Positions 12,536 to 21,650 of a stretch of DNA of 22,182 nt are shown here, piece by piece (within the stretch, counting starts at the first letter, position 1; the number at the start of each line of letters is the position of its first letter). The stretch is from positions 1 to 22,182 of the forward strand of contig CALXJS010000028.1 in NCBI GenBank assembly GCA_944388685.1, read 5' to 3'. A program made the position numbers and the translations under genes. The stretch comes from an uncultured Clostridia bacterium. Lineage in GTDB: Bacteria; Bacillota_A; Clostridia; TANB77; CAG-508. The notes under the pieces are model-generated. The model ran no database searches and was not told where the DNA came from. It saw nothing but the letters and a program-made list of their open reading frames with translations.

Positions 12536-15163
12536 TTACTTCATCTTTTCTTTAATCTTTACCAATGTATTTAATGCATCAATTGGTGTTAACTCGTTTA
12601 GATTAATTTTATCAATTTCATGGGCAATTTCTGCTAATTTAAAATTATACATATCAAATTGTCCCTCTACTTGCTTTTTATCTTTCTTTTCTTCTTTTTT
12701 ACCAGTTAAAATATTTTTTCTCTCTAAAGATTTTAAGATTTTATTTGCCTCTTCTGTTACCATTTTGGGAACACCTGCTAATCTTGCAACATGAATACCA
12801 TAACTTTCATCTGTTCCGCCTCTCACAATCTTTCTTAAAAAGATAATATCTTCTCCTTTTTCTTTAACGGCAATCGAATAATTTTTAACACCTTCTATTT
12901 TTTCTTCTAGTTCTGTTAGTTCATGATAGTGTGTAGCAAATAATGTTTTTGCACCACATTTTTCTTTATTAGCTATATATTCAGCTACTGCCCAGGCAAT
13001 AGACAAGCCATCATAAGTTGAAGTTCCTCTTCCGATTTCATCTAAAATGACTAGACTGTTTGACGTTGCTTCTTTTAAAATGGTTGCTACTTCCATCATT
13101 TCTACCATGAAAGTACTTTGTCCCATGCTTAAGTCATCAGAAGCACCAACTCTTGTAAAGATTTTATCAACTACACCAATTTTAGCCTCTTCTGCTGGTA
13201 CAAAACTTCCCACTTGTGTCATTAAGGTAATTAAGGCAACTTGTCTCATATATGTTGATTTACCTGCCATGTTTGGTCCTGTAATGATTGATAGTCTATT
13301 TTCATCTTTATCAAGATATGTATCATTTTCTACAAACTCTCCTGCACCTAGCATTTTTTCAATTACTGGATGGCGTCCACCCTTTATATCAATCACACCT
13401 GAATTGTCTACTTGTGGCATGCAATAATTCATATCTTCTGCCACCTGTGCAAATGACGCCAACACATCTAAAGTAGATACCATTGTTGCTGTTTTTTGTA
13501 ATCTAACAATATTTTTGGCGATTTCTTCTCTTATCTTTGTAAACAAATCATATTCCAATATAACGACTTTTTCTTCTGCTCCTAGAATTTGGTTTTCTAA
13601 GTTTTTCAACTCTTCTGTGATGTATCTTTCCGCATTTGTTAAAGTTTGTTTTCTGATATATCTTTCAGGAACTTGGTCTAAATTTGATTTTGTGACTTCA
13701 ATAAAATAGCCAAACACTTTGTTAAATCCAACCTTTAAATTTTTAATTCCTGTTTTTTCTCTTTCCTCAGCTTCTAATTGAATAATCCAATTTTTTCCTT
13801 CTGTTGTAGCTGTTTTTAATTTGTCTACCTCTTCATTATATCCCATTTTGATAATTCCACCATCTTTTACTGTCATTGGTGGATCTTCTACAATAGATTT
13901 TTCAATTAAATCATGAATATCTTGTAGTTCATCCAAGTTTTCATAAATATCTTTTAACATAGGAGAGTTACAGTTTTGTAAAACACTTTTAACCTCTGGC
14001 AATCTTGCTAGCGAATTTTTTAATGTAATCATATCTCTTGCATTGGCATTGCCATAAGCCATTTTTCCTGCTAATCTTTCAATGTCATAAACTTTTTTTA
14101 GGTTGTCAATAACATCTCCTCTAAGCATAACATTTTCTTTTAATTCTTTTACTGCTTCTAGCCTTCTATTAATTTCTAAAGTATCAATCAATGGGTCATT
14201 TAGCCATCTTCTTAAATGTCTTCCTCCCATTGAAGTTGAAGTTTTATCTAACACCCATAATAAGGTTCCTTTTTTAGATTTATCTCTCATTTTTTCTGTA
14301 ATTTCTAAGTTTCTTCTCGCATTGATGTCTAAAGACATATATTTGGATATTTGATAAATCGTAATTTTATTAATATGGTCTAAACTCGTCATTTGTGTTT
14401 GCTCTATGTATTCAATTAGTGCATTGATACTTGCTACTGCAAAACTTCTTTCTTCTATATTTTCAATTGGCTTTTGGTTGGTATCTACTAAATTAAATCG
14501 CAATTTGATAATGTCTGGCTTTGTATCAAAAAATTTGTCTTGAAATCTTGTAATATATGCGTTAAAACGTTCTCTGATTTTACTCATTTCTTCTGTGCAA
14601 TCTGCCAAATTAGAATTGATAACTAACTCTGATGGAGAATATCTTGCAATCTCATCTAACAGTTGTGGAAAATTGTTATTGTCCTTGATTTCTGCTGCAT
14701 AGAATTCTCCTGTTGATATATCACATACACTAATTCCGAAATAAATTCCAGATTTAAAAATAGACATGATATAGTTATTTTTTCTTTCTTCCAGCATATT
14801 GCTTTCTACAATTGTGCCTGGCGTAACAACTCTAATAACGCCTCTTTTGACAATTCCTTTTGCCGTTTTGGGGTCTTCTAATTGTTCACATATCGCAACT
14901 TTATATCCTTTTGCAATTAATCTTGATATATACATTTCAGCCGCATGATGTGGTACACCTGCCATTGGTGCTCTTTCTTCTTGTCCACAGTCTTTTCCTG
15001 TTAGTGTAATTTCTAATTCCCTTGCAGCAGTAATTGCGTCATCAAAGAACATTTCATAAAAGTCTCCTAGCCTGTAAAATAGGATACAGTCTTTGTATTG
15101 TTCTTTTGTTTCAAGATAGCGTTGCATCATAGGTGAAAATTCTTTTTCTTTGTTTTCTGCCAT
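12536..15163 (-). CDS. mutS: DNA mismatch repair protein MutS
   Basis: 875 residues, full length. The mismatch-recognition motif is in LFYRLGDFYEMFF (F35-Y-E37). Domains II to IV follow, with the clamp at about 440-550. The ATPase domain has Walker A GPNMAGKST at 629-637, the segment DDLSMGQSTFMVEM, Walker B LVILDEIGRGTSTYDGL near 704-720, FATHYHELT and GGTDESYGIHVARLAG. The C-terminal dimerisation part ends ALNTLVKIKEKMK. MutS dimers bind mispairs and small loops and recruit MutL; mutL is not in the window. AAGGA lies about 10 nt before the ATG. It is the last gene of the miaB-MNT-HEPN-mutS row, 29 nt after the HEPN gene. Confidence 0.98.
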   Translation of the reverse strand: MAENKEKEFSPMMQRYLETKEQYKDCILFYRLGDFYEMFFDDAITAARELEITLTGKDCGQEERAPMAGVPHHAAEMYISRLIAKGYKVAICEQLEDPKTAKGIVKRGVIRVVTPGTIVESNMLEERKNNYIMSIFKSGIYFGISVCDISTGEFYAAEIKDNNNFPQLLDEIARYSPSELVINSNLADCTEEMSKIRERFNAYITRFQDKFFDTKPDIIKLRFNLVDTNQKPIENIEERSFAVASINALIEYIEQTQMTSLDHINKITIYQISKYMSLDINARRNLEITEKMRDKSKKGTLLWVLDKTSTSMGGRHLRRWLNDPLIDTLEINRRLEAVKELKENVMLRGDVIDNLKKVYDIERLAGKMAYGNANARDMITLKNSLARLPEVKSVLQNCNSPMLKDIYENLDELQDIHDLIEKSIVEDPPMTVKDGGIIKMGYNEEVDKLKTATTEGKNWIIQLEAEEREKTGIKNLKVGFNKVFGYFIEVTKSNLDQVPERYIRKQTLTNAERYITEELKNLENQILGAEEKVVILEYDLFTKIREEIAKNIVRLQKTATMVSTLDVLASFAQVAEDMNYCMPQVDNSGVIDIKGGRHPVIEKMLGAGEFVENDTYLDKDENRLSIITGPNMAGKSTYMRQVALITLMTQVGSFVPAEEAKIGVVDKIFTRVGASDDLSMGQSTFMVEMMEVATILKEATSNSLVILDEIGRGTSTYDGLSIAWAVAEYIANKEKCGAKTLFATHYHELTELEEKIEGVKNYSIAVKEKGEDIIFLRKIVRGGTDESYGIHVARLAGVPKMVTEEANKILKSLERKNILTGKKEEKKDKKQVEGQFDMYNFKLAEIAHEIDKINLNELTPIDALNTLVKIKEKMK

Positions 15164-15192
15164 TTCGTATTTTTCCTTCTTTCTTTTTCATA

Positions 15193-15588
15193 TTATTCTT
15201 TCTTAGCTTTTTCTAATGTTTCAACTAGTTTTTCAATCTGGTAGATATACTCATTTTTTATTTCTTCATATACTTCTCTAGATGTTTCTTCATCATATAA
15301 ATGAGATAATGAATTTCTCGCAAGCATCATTTTTATCCACACTTCTCCATCAGAAATCAATTCATGTGCAAAGCTTTCTTTTATTACTTCTCTTGGACTT
15401 CCTGTATTCATTGTCACACCTAAATATTCTAAATAATCTTTTAGTGTTTTCCAAGCAAGTTCAAATGTGAATTCATATCTATGTAATACTGCATCTATCA
15501 TTAATTCACTTTCTTCTTCATTTAAGGCTTCTTTTAATCTATTCGTAGCATTTACTAAATCCTGTTTTCTTTCTTCAAATCTTTTCAT
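15193..15588 (-). CDS. HEPN toxin of a MNT/HEPN pair (HepT-like, PF08780)
   Basis: 131 residues, matching the nucleotidyltransferase substrate-binding (HI0074-type) family: DAVLHRYEFTFELAWKTLKDYLEYLG, NTGSPREVIKESF, then the HEPN motif in MMLARNSLSHLYDEE. R-N-S-L-S-H-L-Y is the RX4HXY motif of RNase-type HepT toxins; the Tyr is the residue AMPylated by MntA in studied systems. It overlaps the upstream MNT gene by ATGA, typical of antitoxin-first pairs. The pair sits between miaB and mutS. Whether it acts as a toxin here is inferred. Confidence 0.85.
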   Translation of the reverse strand: MKRFEERKQDLVNATNRLKEALNEEESELMIDAVLHRYEFTFELAWKTLKDYLEYLGVTMNTGSPREVIKESFAHELISDGEVWIKMMLARNSLSHLYDEETSREVYEEIKNEYIYQIEKLVETLEKAKKE

Positions 15589-15875
15589 TTTATTTCCACC
15601 CCTTCTTCCATAATTTCCTTTAAGAATTCTGGCTTTGTATGTTTATTTATAAATACTAAATCAATTTTATATACAATATTTAATAAGTCAAAACTATTTC
15701 GTATTTTGTATTCGTCTTCTTTGCTAACATTTTCAAAAACCGCAATATCGATGTCTGACGTTTTTTTATATGTATTTTTTGCTCTTGAACCAAATATTTT
15801 AAATTGATATTTTTGATTTTCGTTTACTATGTTTCTTATTTGACTTAATACTTCTTTTGACAATCCGAAATCCAT
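15585..15875 (-). CDS. MNT nucleotidyltransferase antitoxin (MntA-like)
   Basis: 96 residues of a minimal nucleotidyltransferase with the GSX10DXD motif intact: IFGSRAKNTYKKTSDIDIAVF. Further on, the strand YKIDLVFINKH may supply the third carboxylate. In type VII systems such enzymes neutralise HepT by adding AMP to its Tyr. It starts 19 nt after the miaB stop with a weak site (AAGGA about 12 nt upstream), so it may depend on coupling to miaB translation. Confidence 0.85.
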   Translation of the reverse strand: MDFGLSKEVLSQIRNIVNENQKYQFKIFGSRAKNTYKKTSDIDIAVFENVSKEDEYKIRNSFDLLNIVYKIDLVFINKHTKPEFLKEIMEEGVEIK

Positions 15876-15894
15876 TTATACTCACATTCCTTAC

Positions 15895-17307
15895 TTATAT
15901 TTTTCCTTTCAAATACCACATATGTTCTGACACGATTTTTAAATCAACCATTGTTCCAATTTGTTCTTTTGTTCCTTCAAAAATAACCACTTTATTGCTG
16001 TCTGTTCTTCCTGTTAACATGCTTTCATTATTTTTGCTTGTTCCTTCAACTAGCACTTTTTGGATAGTACCAACATATTTTTGATTATTTTCTTCTATTT
16101 GACTTTCCACTAAAGCTTTTAATCTATCAAAACGTTTATGTTTTACTTCTTCTGGAATTTGATTTTCCATTTTATCTCCTGGTGTTCCTACTCTTCTTGA
16201 ATAGATGAACATAAATACTTGTTCAAATCTTACCTTTCTTACAACATCTAAAGTATCTTCAAATTCTTCTTCTGTCTCTCCAGGAAATCCCACAATAATA
16301 TCTGTTGATAAAGTTAAATTTGGTATTTTTGCTTGCATTTTTTTTACTAAATTAAGGTATTGTTCTTTGGTATATTTTCGATTCATTTCTTTTAATACTT
16401 TTGTATTTCCAGATTGTAGTGGTAAATGTACCAATTTGCATACTTTATCACAATCGGCAATTGCTTCTATTACATCATCTGTAAAATCTTTTGGATGTGG
16501 TGAAACAAATCGTATTCTTTCAATGCCATCTATTTTGTTGATAACTCTTAACAAGGTTGCAAAAGAATTGACACCTTGATATGCTTCAAATGGTTTTCCT
16601 TTTTCTTTTTCTACTCGTAAATAAGAATTAACATTTTGCCCTAATAATGTAATTTCTTTATATCCTTGTTTGGCAAGTTCTTCTACTTCTTTTATAATTT
16701 CTCTTGGTTCTCTACTTCTTTCTCTTCCTCTTACATATGGCACAATACAATAAGTACAAAAATTATTACAACCATTCATAATCGTAACAGATGCCTTAAT
16801 ATTGCTATCTCTTTTGATTGGCAAACCTTCATAAATTTCTCCCTCTATATCTAAAATGTCTTCTTGTTTTTTCTTTTCAATTAAAGCTTTATATAAGTCT
16901 TCTGGAAAACGATATAATGTATGTGTTCCAAATAAAATATCGACAAAAGGATAACTTTCTTTAATTTTATCTGTTATATGCTTTTCTTGCATCATACAGC
17001 CACCAATAGCAATAATTGTTCCTTTTTCTTCTTTTACACGTTTTAACTCTCCTAATTTTCCAAATAATTTATCCTCTGCGTTTTCTCTTACACAACAAGT
17101 GTTAAATAAGTTTAGGTCTGCTTCTTGAAAGTTATCTGTTCTAACATATCCCATCTTTTCTAACATTCCACATAGTTTTTCAGAATCGTTCTCATTTAAT
17201 TGACATCCCATTGTTAAAATATGGTATTTTAAAATTTTTCCTTTATTTAATTCTTTTATTTTTTCTATATATTCTTCTTGTTTTTTTACTTCATTTATTG
17301 TATCCAC
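15895..17307 (-). CDS. miaB: tRNA-2-methylthio-N6-dimethylallyladenosine synthase MiaB
   Basis: 470 residues from a GTG at 17305-17307. This start is chosen because GGAGG lies 8 nt upstream and because an ATG at 17331 falls inside the -10 region. It is a radical-SAM methylthiotransferase that converts i6A37 to ms2i6A37 in tRNA. The UPF0004 domain has its three cluster cysteines in TMGCQLNENDSE, FNTCCVRENAE and GGCMMQE. The radical-SAM CX3CX2C is CNNFCTYC (about 180-187). Later motifs are LLGQNVNSY, HLPLQSGNTKVLKEMNR, DIIVGFPGETEEEF and FIYSRRVGTPG, then a TRAM domain at about 400-470. It heads the operon with the MNT/HEPN pair and mutS. Confidence 0.97.
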   Translation of the reverse strand: MDTINEVKKQEEYIEKIKELNKGKILKYHILTMGCQLNENDSEKLCGMLEKMGYVRTDNFQEADLNLFNTCCVRENAEDKLFGKLGELKRVKEEKGTIIAIGGCMMQEKHITDKIKESYPFVDILFGTHTLYRFPEDLYKALIEKKKQEDILDIEGEIYEGLPIKRDSNIKASVTIMNGCNNFCTYCIVPYVRGRERSREPREIIKEVEELAKQGYKEITLLGQNVNSYLRVEKEKGKPFEAYQGVNSFATLLRVINKIDGIERIRFVSPHPKDFTDDVIEAIADCDKVCKLVHLPLQSGNTKVLKEMNRKYTKEQYLNLVKKMQAKIPNLTLSTDIIVGFPGETEEEFEDTLDVVRKVRFEQVFMFIYSRRVGTPGDKMENQIPEEVKHKRFDRLKALVESQIEENNQKYVGTIQKVLVEGTSKNNESMLTGRTDSNKVVIFEGTKEQIGTMVDLKIVSEHMWYLKGKI

Positions 17308-17331
17308 GATTAACCCCTCCATCTTTTGCAT

Positions 17332-17360
17332 ATTTTATTATATTTTCGGGATTTTTGCAA
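17332..17360 (-). promoter_or_regulatory. miaB operon promoter
   Basis: On the minus strand TTGCAA (17355-17360), a 17-nt spacer and TAAAAT (17332-17337). Transcription would start near 17325, which leaves the GGAGG and the GTG start inside the message. Confidence 0.7.
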
Positions 17361-17401
17361 GAAATTTGAAATTAAATCTTTTTTAATAAAATTTTTAATG
17401 A

Positions 17402-17439
17402 TATAATATGAATAAAATTAAATAAGGAGGATTTTTATG
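17402..17439 (+). promoter_or_regulatory. -10 element and ribosome binding site with a competing short frame
   Basis: TATAAT at 17402-17407 has no good -35. AAGGAGG at 17424-17430 is followed after 6 nt by ATG at 17437, which reads only MHYGRF and stops at 17455-17457. The long gene's ATG is at 17444, 13 nt from the site and in another frame. The best-placed start therefore opens a six-codon frame overlapping the main start. Confidence 0.55.
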
Positions 17440-17443
17440 CATT

Positions 17444-18112
17444 ATGGGAGATTTTAGTTCTTTATTAAAAACTAAAAATTCTAAAAGAAAAGGATATGGG
17501 CAAGTAGAATTGGTCTATAAACAAGCTAAAGCTTCTTCTAAAAATATAACATTAGAAGATTTACAAGCATTGAATGTACAAAATCTTGAAGAAAAGAATA
17601 TAAGAAACAAACTAGATCACAATTTGCTTGATTTATGGGGAATGTTAGACATGAAATCTTATGTAGATGCCTTAACTGGTAATACTGTAAATCCCTACTT
17701 TTTAACTAATCAAACACTCATACCAATAAAAGAATTATCAGAATATATGTATCTTTTAGATGAAGCACGAATATTAAATCTAATTGATATAAAATTTATC
17801 AAATTTTTTGAATTAGAAGGAATTTCTTTTAATAATGTATTTTTGGTAACCTATGAAATCTTAGATAAAAATAAATATTTTAGACCTTATGTAACACTTT
17901 TAACTTTAAATAAAGATAATGCTTTTGTTGAATTTGGATATGGATTTGATACAAATGACAATGGAAATGTAGAACTATTTATTTCTTCATATAACTATTT
18001 GGTTTTTTTAACGCCTAAAGGTACACTTCATTCTCCTTTGTCTGGAAAAAAGACTAAACTTAAGGTTTTTGATCTCTTAACTTCTGATGAAATCGCTAAA
18101 TTATATAGATAA
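17444..18112 (+). CDS. Protein of unknown function, 222 aa
   Basis: It is soluble, with no signal peptide or membrane helix. It starts MGDFSSLLKTKNSKRKGYGQ. Residues 35-110 are helical and leucine-rich (LEDLQALNVQNLEEKNIRNK, then PIKELSEYMYLLDEARILNL). The second half is probably mostly beta (NNVFLVTYEILDKNKYFRPY, then NAFVEFGYGFDTNDNGNVEL). I recognise no family. The ATG is 13 nt from the ribosome binding site and a better-placed ATG opens a short competing frame. Translation may thus be weak, coupled, or start at the in-frame ATT at 17441. It is transcribed divergently from miaB and ends facing rpmE. Confidence 0.7.
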   Translation: MGDFSSLLKTKNSKRKGYGQVELVYKQAKASSKNITLEDLQALNVQNLEEKNIRNKLDHNLLDLWGMLDMKSYVDALTGNTVNPYFLTNQTLIPIKELSEYMYLLDEARILNLIDIKFIKFFELEGISFNNVFLVTYEILDKNKYFRPYVTLLTLNKDNAFVEFGYGFDTNDNGNVELFISSYNYLVFLTPKGTLHSPLSGKKTKLKVFDLLTSDEIAKLYR

Positions 18113-18284
18113 TTACTATTTTTATCAAGAACAATAGCGGGCTCTTTTTGAGTATTTTATCTGTTTATAACATTTTAAAGTCCACGTAATTGTTCGTGCG
18201 CCAAATTTTACGCAAGTCAAAATTTGTGTGCAATATGTTTTTATCTATTAGAAAGTCAGCATGACTTTCCTAATAATAAAAGTA

Positions 18285-18318
18285 AAAATAAAAGTAGATT
18301 TTCTTCTACTTTTATTTT
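18285..18318 (-). terminator. rpmE terminator (possibly two-way)
   Basis: AAAATAAAAGTAGA pairs with TCTACTTTTATTTT around 6 nt, overlapping the rpmE stop. On the minus strand it is followed by TACTTTTATTATT, a usable U-rich tail. It lies between convergent genes and may serve both. A second hairpin, GAAAGTCA/TGACTTTC, lies at about 18251-18269. Confidence 0.7.
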
Positions 18319-18517
18319 ACGCAAGTCCGTATTTTTTCTTAAATCTATCTGCTCTACCACCAGCTGTTTCTTGTCTTAAATTTCCTGTCCAGAATGGATG
18401 ACATTTAGAGCATATATCTACTTTAATATCTTTTTTTGTTGAACCAACTTCTAAAACATTACCACATGCACATGTGATTGTTGTTTGATTATAGTTTGGA
18501 TGTATTCCTTCTTTCAT
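18317..18517 (-). CDS. rpmE: Large ribosomal subunit protein bL31, zinc-binding form
   Basis: 66 residues, the usual length. It starts [20 protein letters not shown] and has [17 protein letters not shown] zinc ligands: C16, C18, C36 and C39. The tail [13 protein letters not shown] is standard. bL31 sits in the bridge between ribosomal subunits. Keeping all four cysteines marks the C+ (zinc) paralogue; a C-minus copy elsewhere would be typical of zinc-limited species. GAGGTG lies 8 nt before the ATG. Confidence 0.97.
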   Translation of the reverse strand: MKEGIHPNYNQTTITCACGNVLEVGSTKKDIKVDICSKCHPFWTGNLRQETAGGRADRFKKKYGLA

Positions 18518-18738
18518 TATTTGTTCACCTCTTTCTCAAATTGAAATCCTATAATTATTTTTTATTGTATACAGATTCTCGTTTCTATTTTATCAAAAAC
18601 GCCATTCCTATATACAATATTTTAAGCTTCTTTCAATTGTGAAGCACTGCTAGGCAATCTTCACATTTATATATAGAAATCTTTAATTTCGATTACATGC
18701 TTTCTTATCATAACATATATTTTTCTATTTTTCAAGAC

Positions 18739-18915
18739 CTAATTTGTGTTATTTTCATTATTCGTTTCATTTTGCTGTTGATCATATACATATTGTGCTG
18801 AAGATAGCATTTCACTGTTAAGTGAAAGTTTATGCACTAATTTATTCATTACATTAAACACACAAGCTACTATTAAAACAACCATTCCAATTTTTTTCCA
18901 ATATTTAGCAAGCAT
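18739..18915 (-). CDS. Small single-pass membrane protein, 58 aa
   Basis: The ATG at 18913-18915 has AAGGAAG 7 nt upstream. The product starts MLAKYWKKIGMVVLIVACVF: a basic N-terminus followed by one hydrophobic helix (about 9-25). A polar tail follows, ending in Gln/Asn-rich YDQQQNETNNENNTN. This is a typical small membrane-anchored protein of unknown function. A 7-bp hairpin (TTTCACT/AGTGAAA) lies within it. The 221 nt between it and rpmE hold an inverted repeat (TGTGAAG/CTTCACA at about 18640-18667) and nothing else clear. Confidence 0.55.
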   Translation of the reverse strand: MLAKYWKKIGMVVLIVACVFNVMNKLVHKLSLNSEMLSSAQYVYDQQQNETNNENNTN

Positions 18916-19018
18916 ATGTTTTCTTCCTTTCTTTCATATACATATATAATTATATATATTTTTTCGTGAATTGTCAATAATTTTTAAAGTTTTGGTTACA
19001 ATAAAATTGGTGATTTAA

Positions 19019-19744
19019 ATGAATAAAAAATTGGGAATATTCATTATTATTGGTTTGCTTATATTAATTGGACTTGGCGTTTATTTTTATATACAAAATA
19101 CCAATACAAATAATGAAGAAACAAATTATGAAGCCAATAGGACTTCAACTGAGGATAACAACTCTGATAAAGAAAATAATTCTAACGAAGAAAATACTGC
19201 CTCTAATAATTCTACGACTAACGAAACCGCTAACACAGCCTCTGAAAATACCTCATCTACAGATAATACATCTAAAACAGTAGAAGAACAACTGTCTGCT
19301 TTCTCCACAAAAATTTATTCTAATGACTCTAATCGAACAAAAAACATGGAAATTACAACCTCTACATTAAATGGAACCATTGTTAAAAATGGTGAAACGT
19401 TTTCATTTTGTGATACGGTAGGTCCTGCTACAAGTAGCAAAGGTTATTTAAAAGCTGATATTTATGATCATGATGGAAACAAGAAAAAAGGCTATGGTGG
19501 TGGTAATTGTCAAGTTAGTAGTACATTATATAATGCTGTTTTAGAAACTTCTGGTTTAACTGTTATTGAGCGTCATCCTCATAGTAACCATGTACCTTAT
19601 GTACCAGATGGCAAAGATGCAGCTGTTGCCTATGGTAGTTATGATTTAAAATTCAGAAATGATACAGGAAATGATATAAAAATATTATCCTCTATTACGG
19701 AAGGTTTAGTAAATGTCACTTTAATGAGTTTAAAAACAGAATAG
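19019..19744 (+). CDS. VanW-domain membrane-anchored protein
   Basis: 241 residues. A single N-terminal helix (5-25) acts as a membrane anchor. A Ser/Thr/Asn/Glu-rich spacer follows (27-90). Then comes a VanW domain (PF04294, about 93-238): FSTKIYSNDSNRTKNMEI, NGTIVKNGETFSFCDTVGP, KGYLKADIYDHDG, GYGGGNCQVSSTLYNAVLET, IERHPHSNHVPYVPDGKDAA and YGSYDLKFRNDT. VanW domains are common in exported clostridial proteins and their biochemical role is not firmly known. This minimal form has one domain and no peptidoglycan-binding repeats. A GGTGA lies upstream of the ATG. It is followed at once by a fold-back MITE. Confidence 0.88.
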   Translation: MNKKLGIFIIIGLLILIGLGVYFYIQNTNTNNEETNYEANRTSTEDNNSDKENNSNEENTASNNSTTNETANTASENTSSTDNTSKTVEEQLSAFSTKIYSNDSNRTKNMEITTSTLNGTIVKNGETFSFCDTVGPATSSKGYLKADIYDHDGNKKKGYGGGNCQVSSTLYNAVLETSGLTVIERHPHSNHVPYVPDGKDAAVAYGSYDLKFRNDTGNDIKILSSITEGLVNVTLMSLKTE

Positions 19745-19752
19745 TTTTTAAA

Positions 19753-20055
19753 TTTTGTCCAATGGGGGACGTTTCCTTTTGAGACATTTTTATGTTAATA
19801 TTGCTTTAAAACAAAAAATAATGTATATCATATTTTATGAAATTAAATGTGCAAATGGAAGAATATTATAAACTCTTACATTATCAAGTAGGAAAGTCGC
19901 AGTATGCTAGCGATTTCATACTTGATAATGCTAGAGTTTGTATATTCTGTAATGTTAGCCATTTAATAAATAAAATATGATATACATTATTTTTGTAAGA
20001 AACATAAGTAAATCTAAAAATGTCTCAGAAAGAAACGTCCCCCAATTGGACAAAA
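19753..20055. mobile_element. Fold-back MITE, 303 bp, almost fully self-complementary
   Basis: The ends are inverted copies: TTTTGTCCAATGGGGGACG at the left, and the right end read in reverse gives TTTTGTCCAATTGGGGGACG. Both continue through GTTTC and GAGACATTTTTA. A further block, AATAATGTATATCATATTTTAT, is repeated perfectly in inverse. The inner arms (about 19855-19905 and 19911-19975, with ATTATCAAGTA facing TACTTGATAAT) close on a small loop near 19908. No protein is encoded, and I see no clear target-site duplication. The outer motif (GGGGGACGTTTC and GAGACA) resembles ends seen in clostridial non-autonomous palindromic elements. As RNA it would form one very long hairpin and could stop transcription from the VanW gene. 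Confidence 0.85.
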
Positions 20056-20108
20056 TGGAAACGGTCATAATTTTGTTTTTTTCTAATATCATTTAGAAAG
20101 GTGATATT

Positions 20109-21621
20109 TTGAGAAAGACAAAATTATTTTTGATTAATGGTATTATTTTAACTATAACAGCACTTACTATGCGTGGTATTGGATTAATTTTTAATATATT
20201 TGTGGCCAATAAAGTAGGTTCAGAAGCAATTGGTATTTTTAGTTTAATTATGTCTGTATACAGTTTTGCAATTACTGTTGCAACTTCTGGCATTGGCGTT
20301 GCATGTACTTGTATTGTTTCTGAAGAATTTGCTAAAGGAAATTATATTAATGGTATAAAAGCGGTTAAAACATCTATTTTATTTGCTGTGCTATTAGGCT
20401 TTCTTTCTTCTATTTGTGTGATTTTGTTTGCACCTATCATTTCAGATATTTGGCTAAAGGATATGGTTTCTGAAATTCCACTTTATCTGATTTCTTTAGG
20501 ATTGCCATTAATTGCTGTTTCTTCTGTCATTGGTGGGTATTTTTCTTCTGTTGAGAAACCATATAAAAGTGCAATTTCTCAAATTTTAGAAACAGGTGTC
20601 AAGATTATTGCAACCATTATTTTACTTTATGTTTATGACACTAAAGATGTTGAAACAATTTGTATTTCACTTATTTTAGCTGATGTCATATCTGAAGTAT
20701 TTTCGTTTAGTTTAAATATTATCTTTTATCTAATTGATAGGAGAAAATACATATCTAAAAGAAGCTTACCTATGCAGATGAAGAAAAAAATTTTTACGAT
20801 TGCTTTTCCGATTAGCATAACCTCTTGCATACGTTCTGGACTTTCTTCTTTAAAACAGTTTCTAATTCCCATTCGTCTAGAATTATCTGGAATGTCCTAT
20901 TCTTTAGCTGTTTCTAATTATGGTATGATTGGCCGGAATGGTTATGCCTGTGATTATGTTTGCAAATGTTTTAATTGGTTCTTTTAGTGGATTATTAGTT
21001 CCAGAATTTTCCAGACTGCTCGCTGGCGGGAATTATAACAGACTAAAGACAGTTTGTGATACAATTTTTAAAGTTACCTTTATCTTTTCAATTTGTGTTA
21101 CAGGCGTTTTTATCATATTTGCCAATGACATTAGTTTAATGGTTTATCAGTCCATAGAAGCTGGAAAATGGATTAAGATACTATCTCCTCTTATCTTTTT
21201 TATGTATATAGATAATATCATTGACAATATGTTAAAAGGCATTAATGAACAAGTAAGCGTTATGGTTTGCAATATTATTGATTTAGTAGTTACCATTTCG
21301 ATTATCTTTTTTATCGTTCCGATTATGGGAATGTATGGATATATTTTGAGTATTTTTGTGAGTGAGTTTTTGAATTTTACGATTAGTAGTATTCAGTTAA
21401 AGAAAAAAATTAATTATTCTATAAATTTGAAAAAATTTATTGTAAGACCTGTTTTTGCTTGTTTAGTCTCTTATTTATTAATTAAAATATTACATATACA
21501 AGTTTCTTCTTTTTCTTTAAATACAATTATTCAAATTGCTTTGTTTGTTCTATTTTATTTATGTTTTATGTTTATATTTGATAAGGAACGTATCTATAAG
21601 AAATTGAAAGAATTTTATTAG
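20109..21621 (+). pseudogene. SpoVB/MurJ-like lipid flippase, single-base frameshift
   Basis: Two frames together give a 503-residue polytopic membrane protein of the MOP/polysaccharide flippase type. The first (TTG start at 20109, AAAGGTG just upstream) runs to SLAVSNYGMI. The second resumes at AGMVMPVIMFANVLIGSF and ends at 21621. Motifs fit SpoVB: GLIFNIFVANKVGSEAIGIF, GGYFSSVEKPYKSA, SGLLVPEFSRLLAGGNYNRL and DNMLKGINEQ. One extra G at 20931-20932 (ATTGGCC for ATTGCC) explains the shift; the second frame has no ribosome binding site. SpoVB-type proteins are thought to move lipid-linked wall precursors during spore cortex formation. It is either a recent pseudogene or a sequencing error. 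Confidence 0.85.
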
Positions 21622-21650
21622 GGCTTAAAAAATTTTTGAATAAAATGTAA

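Noticed and set aside
18205..18327. 14-bp direct repeat ATTTTACGCAAGTC (18205-18218 and 18314-18327)
   Set aside because: One copy is the end of rpmE; the other is an isolated short copy with no flanking similarity. It may be a relic, but it is too short to interpret.
18640..18667. TGTGAAG/CTTCACA inverted repeat as a riboswitch or T-box upstream of rpmE
   Set aside because: There is only a 7-bp stem with a 14-nt loop and no conserved riboswitch or T-box motif in the surrounding 220 nt.
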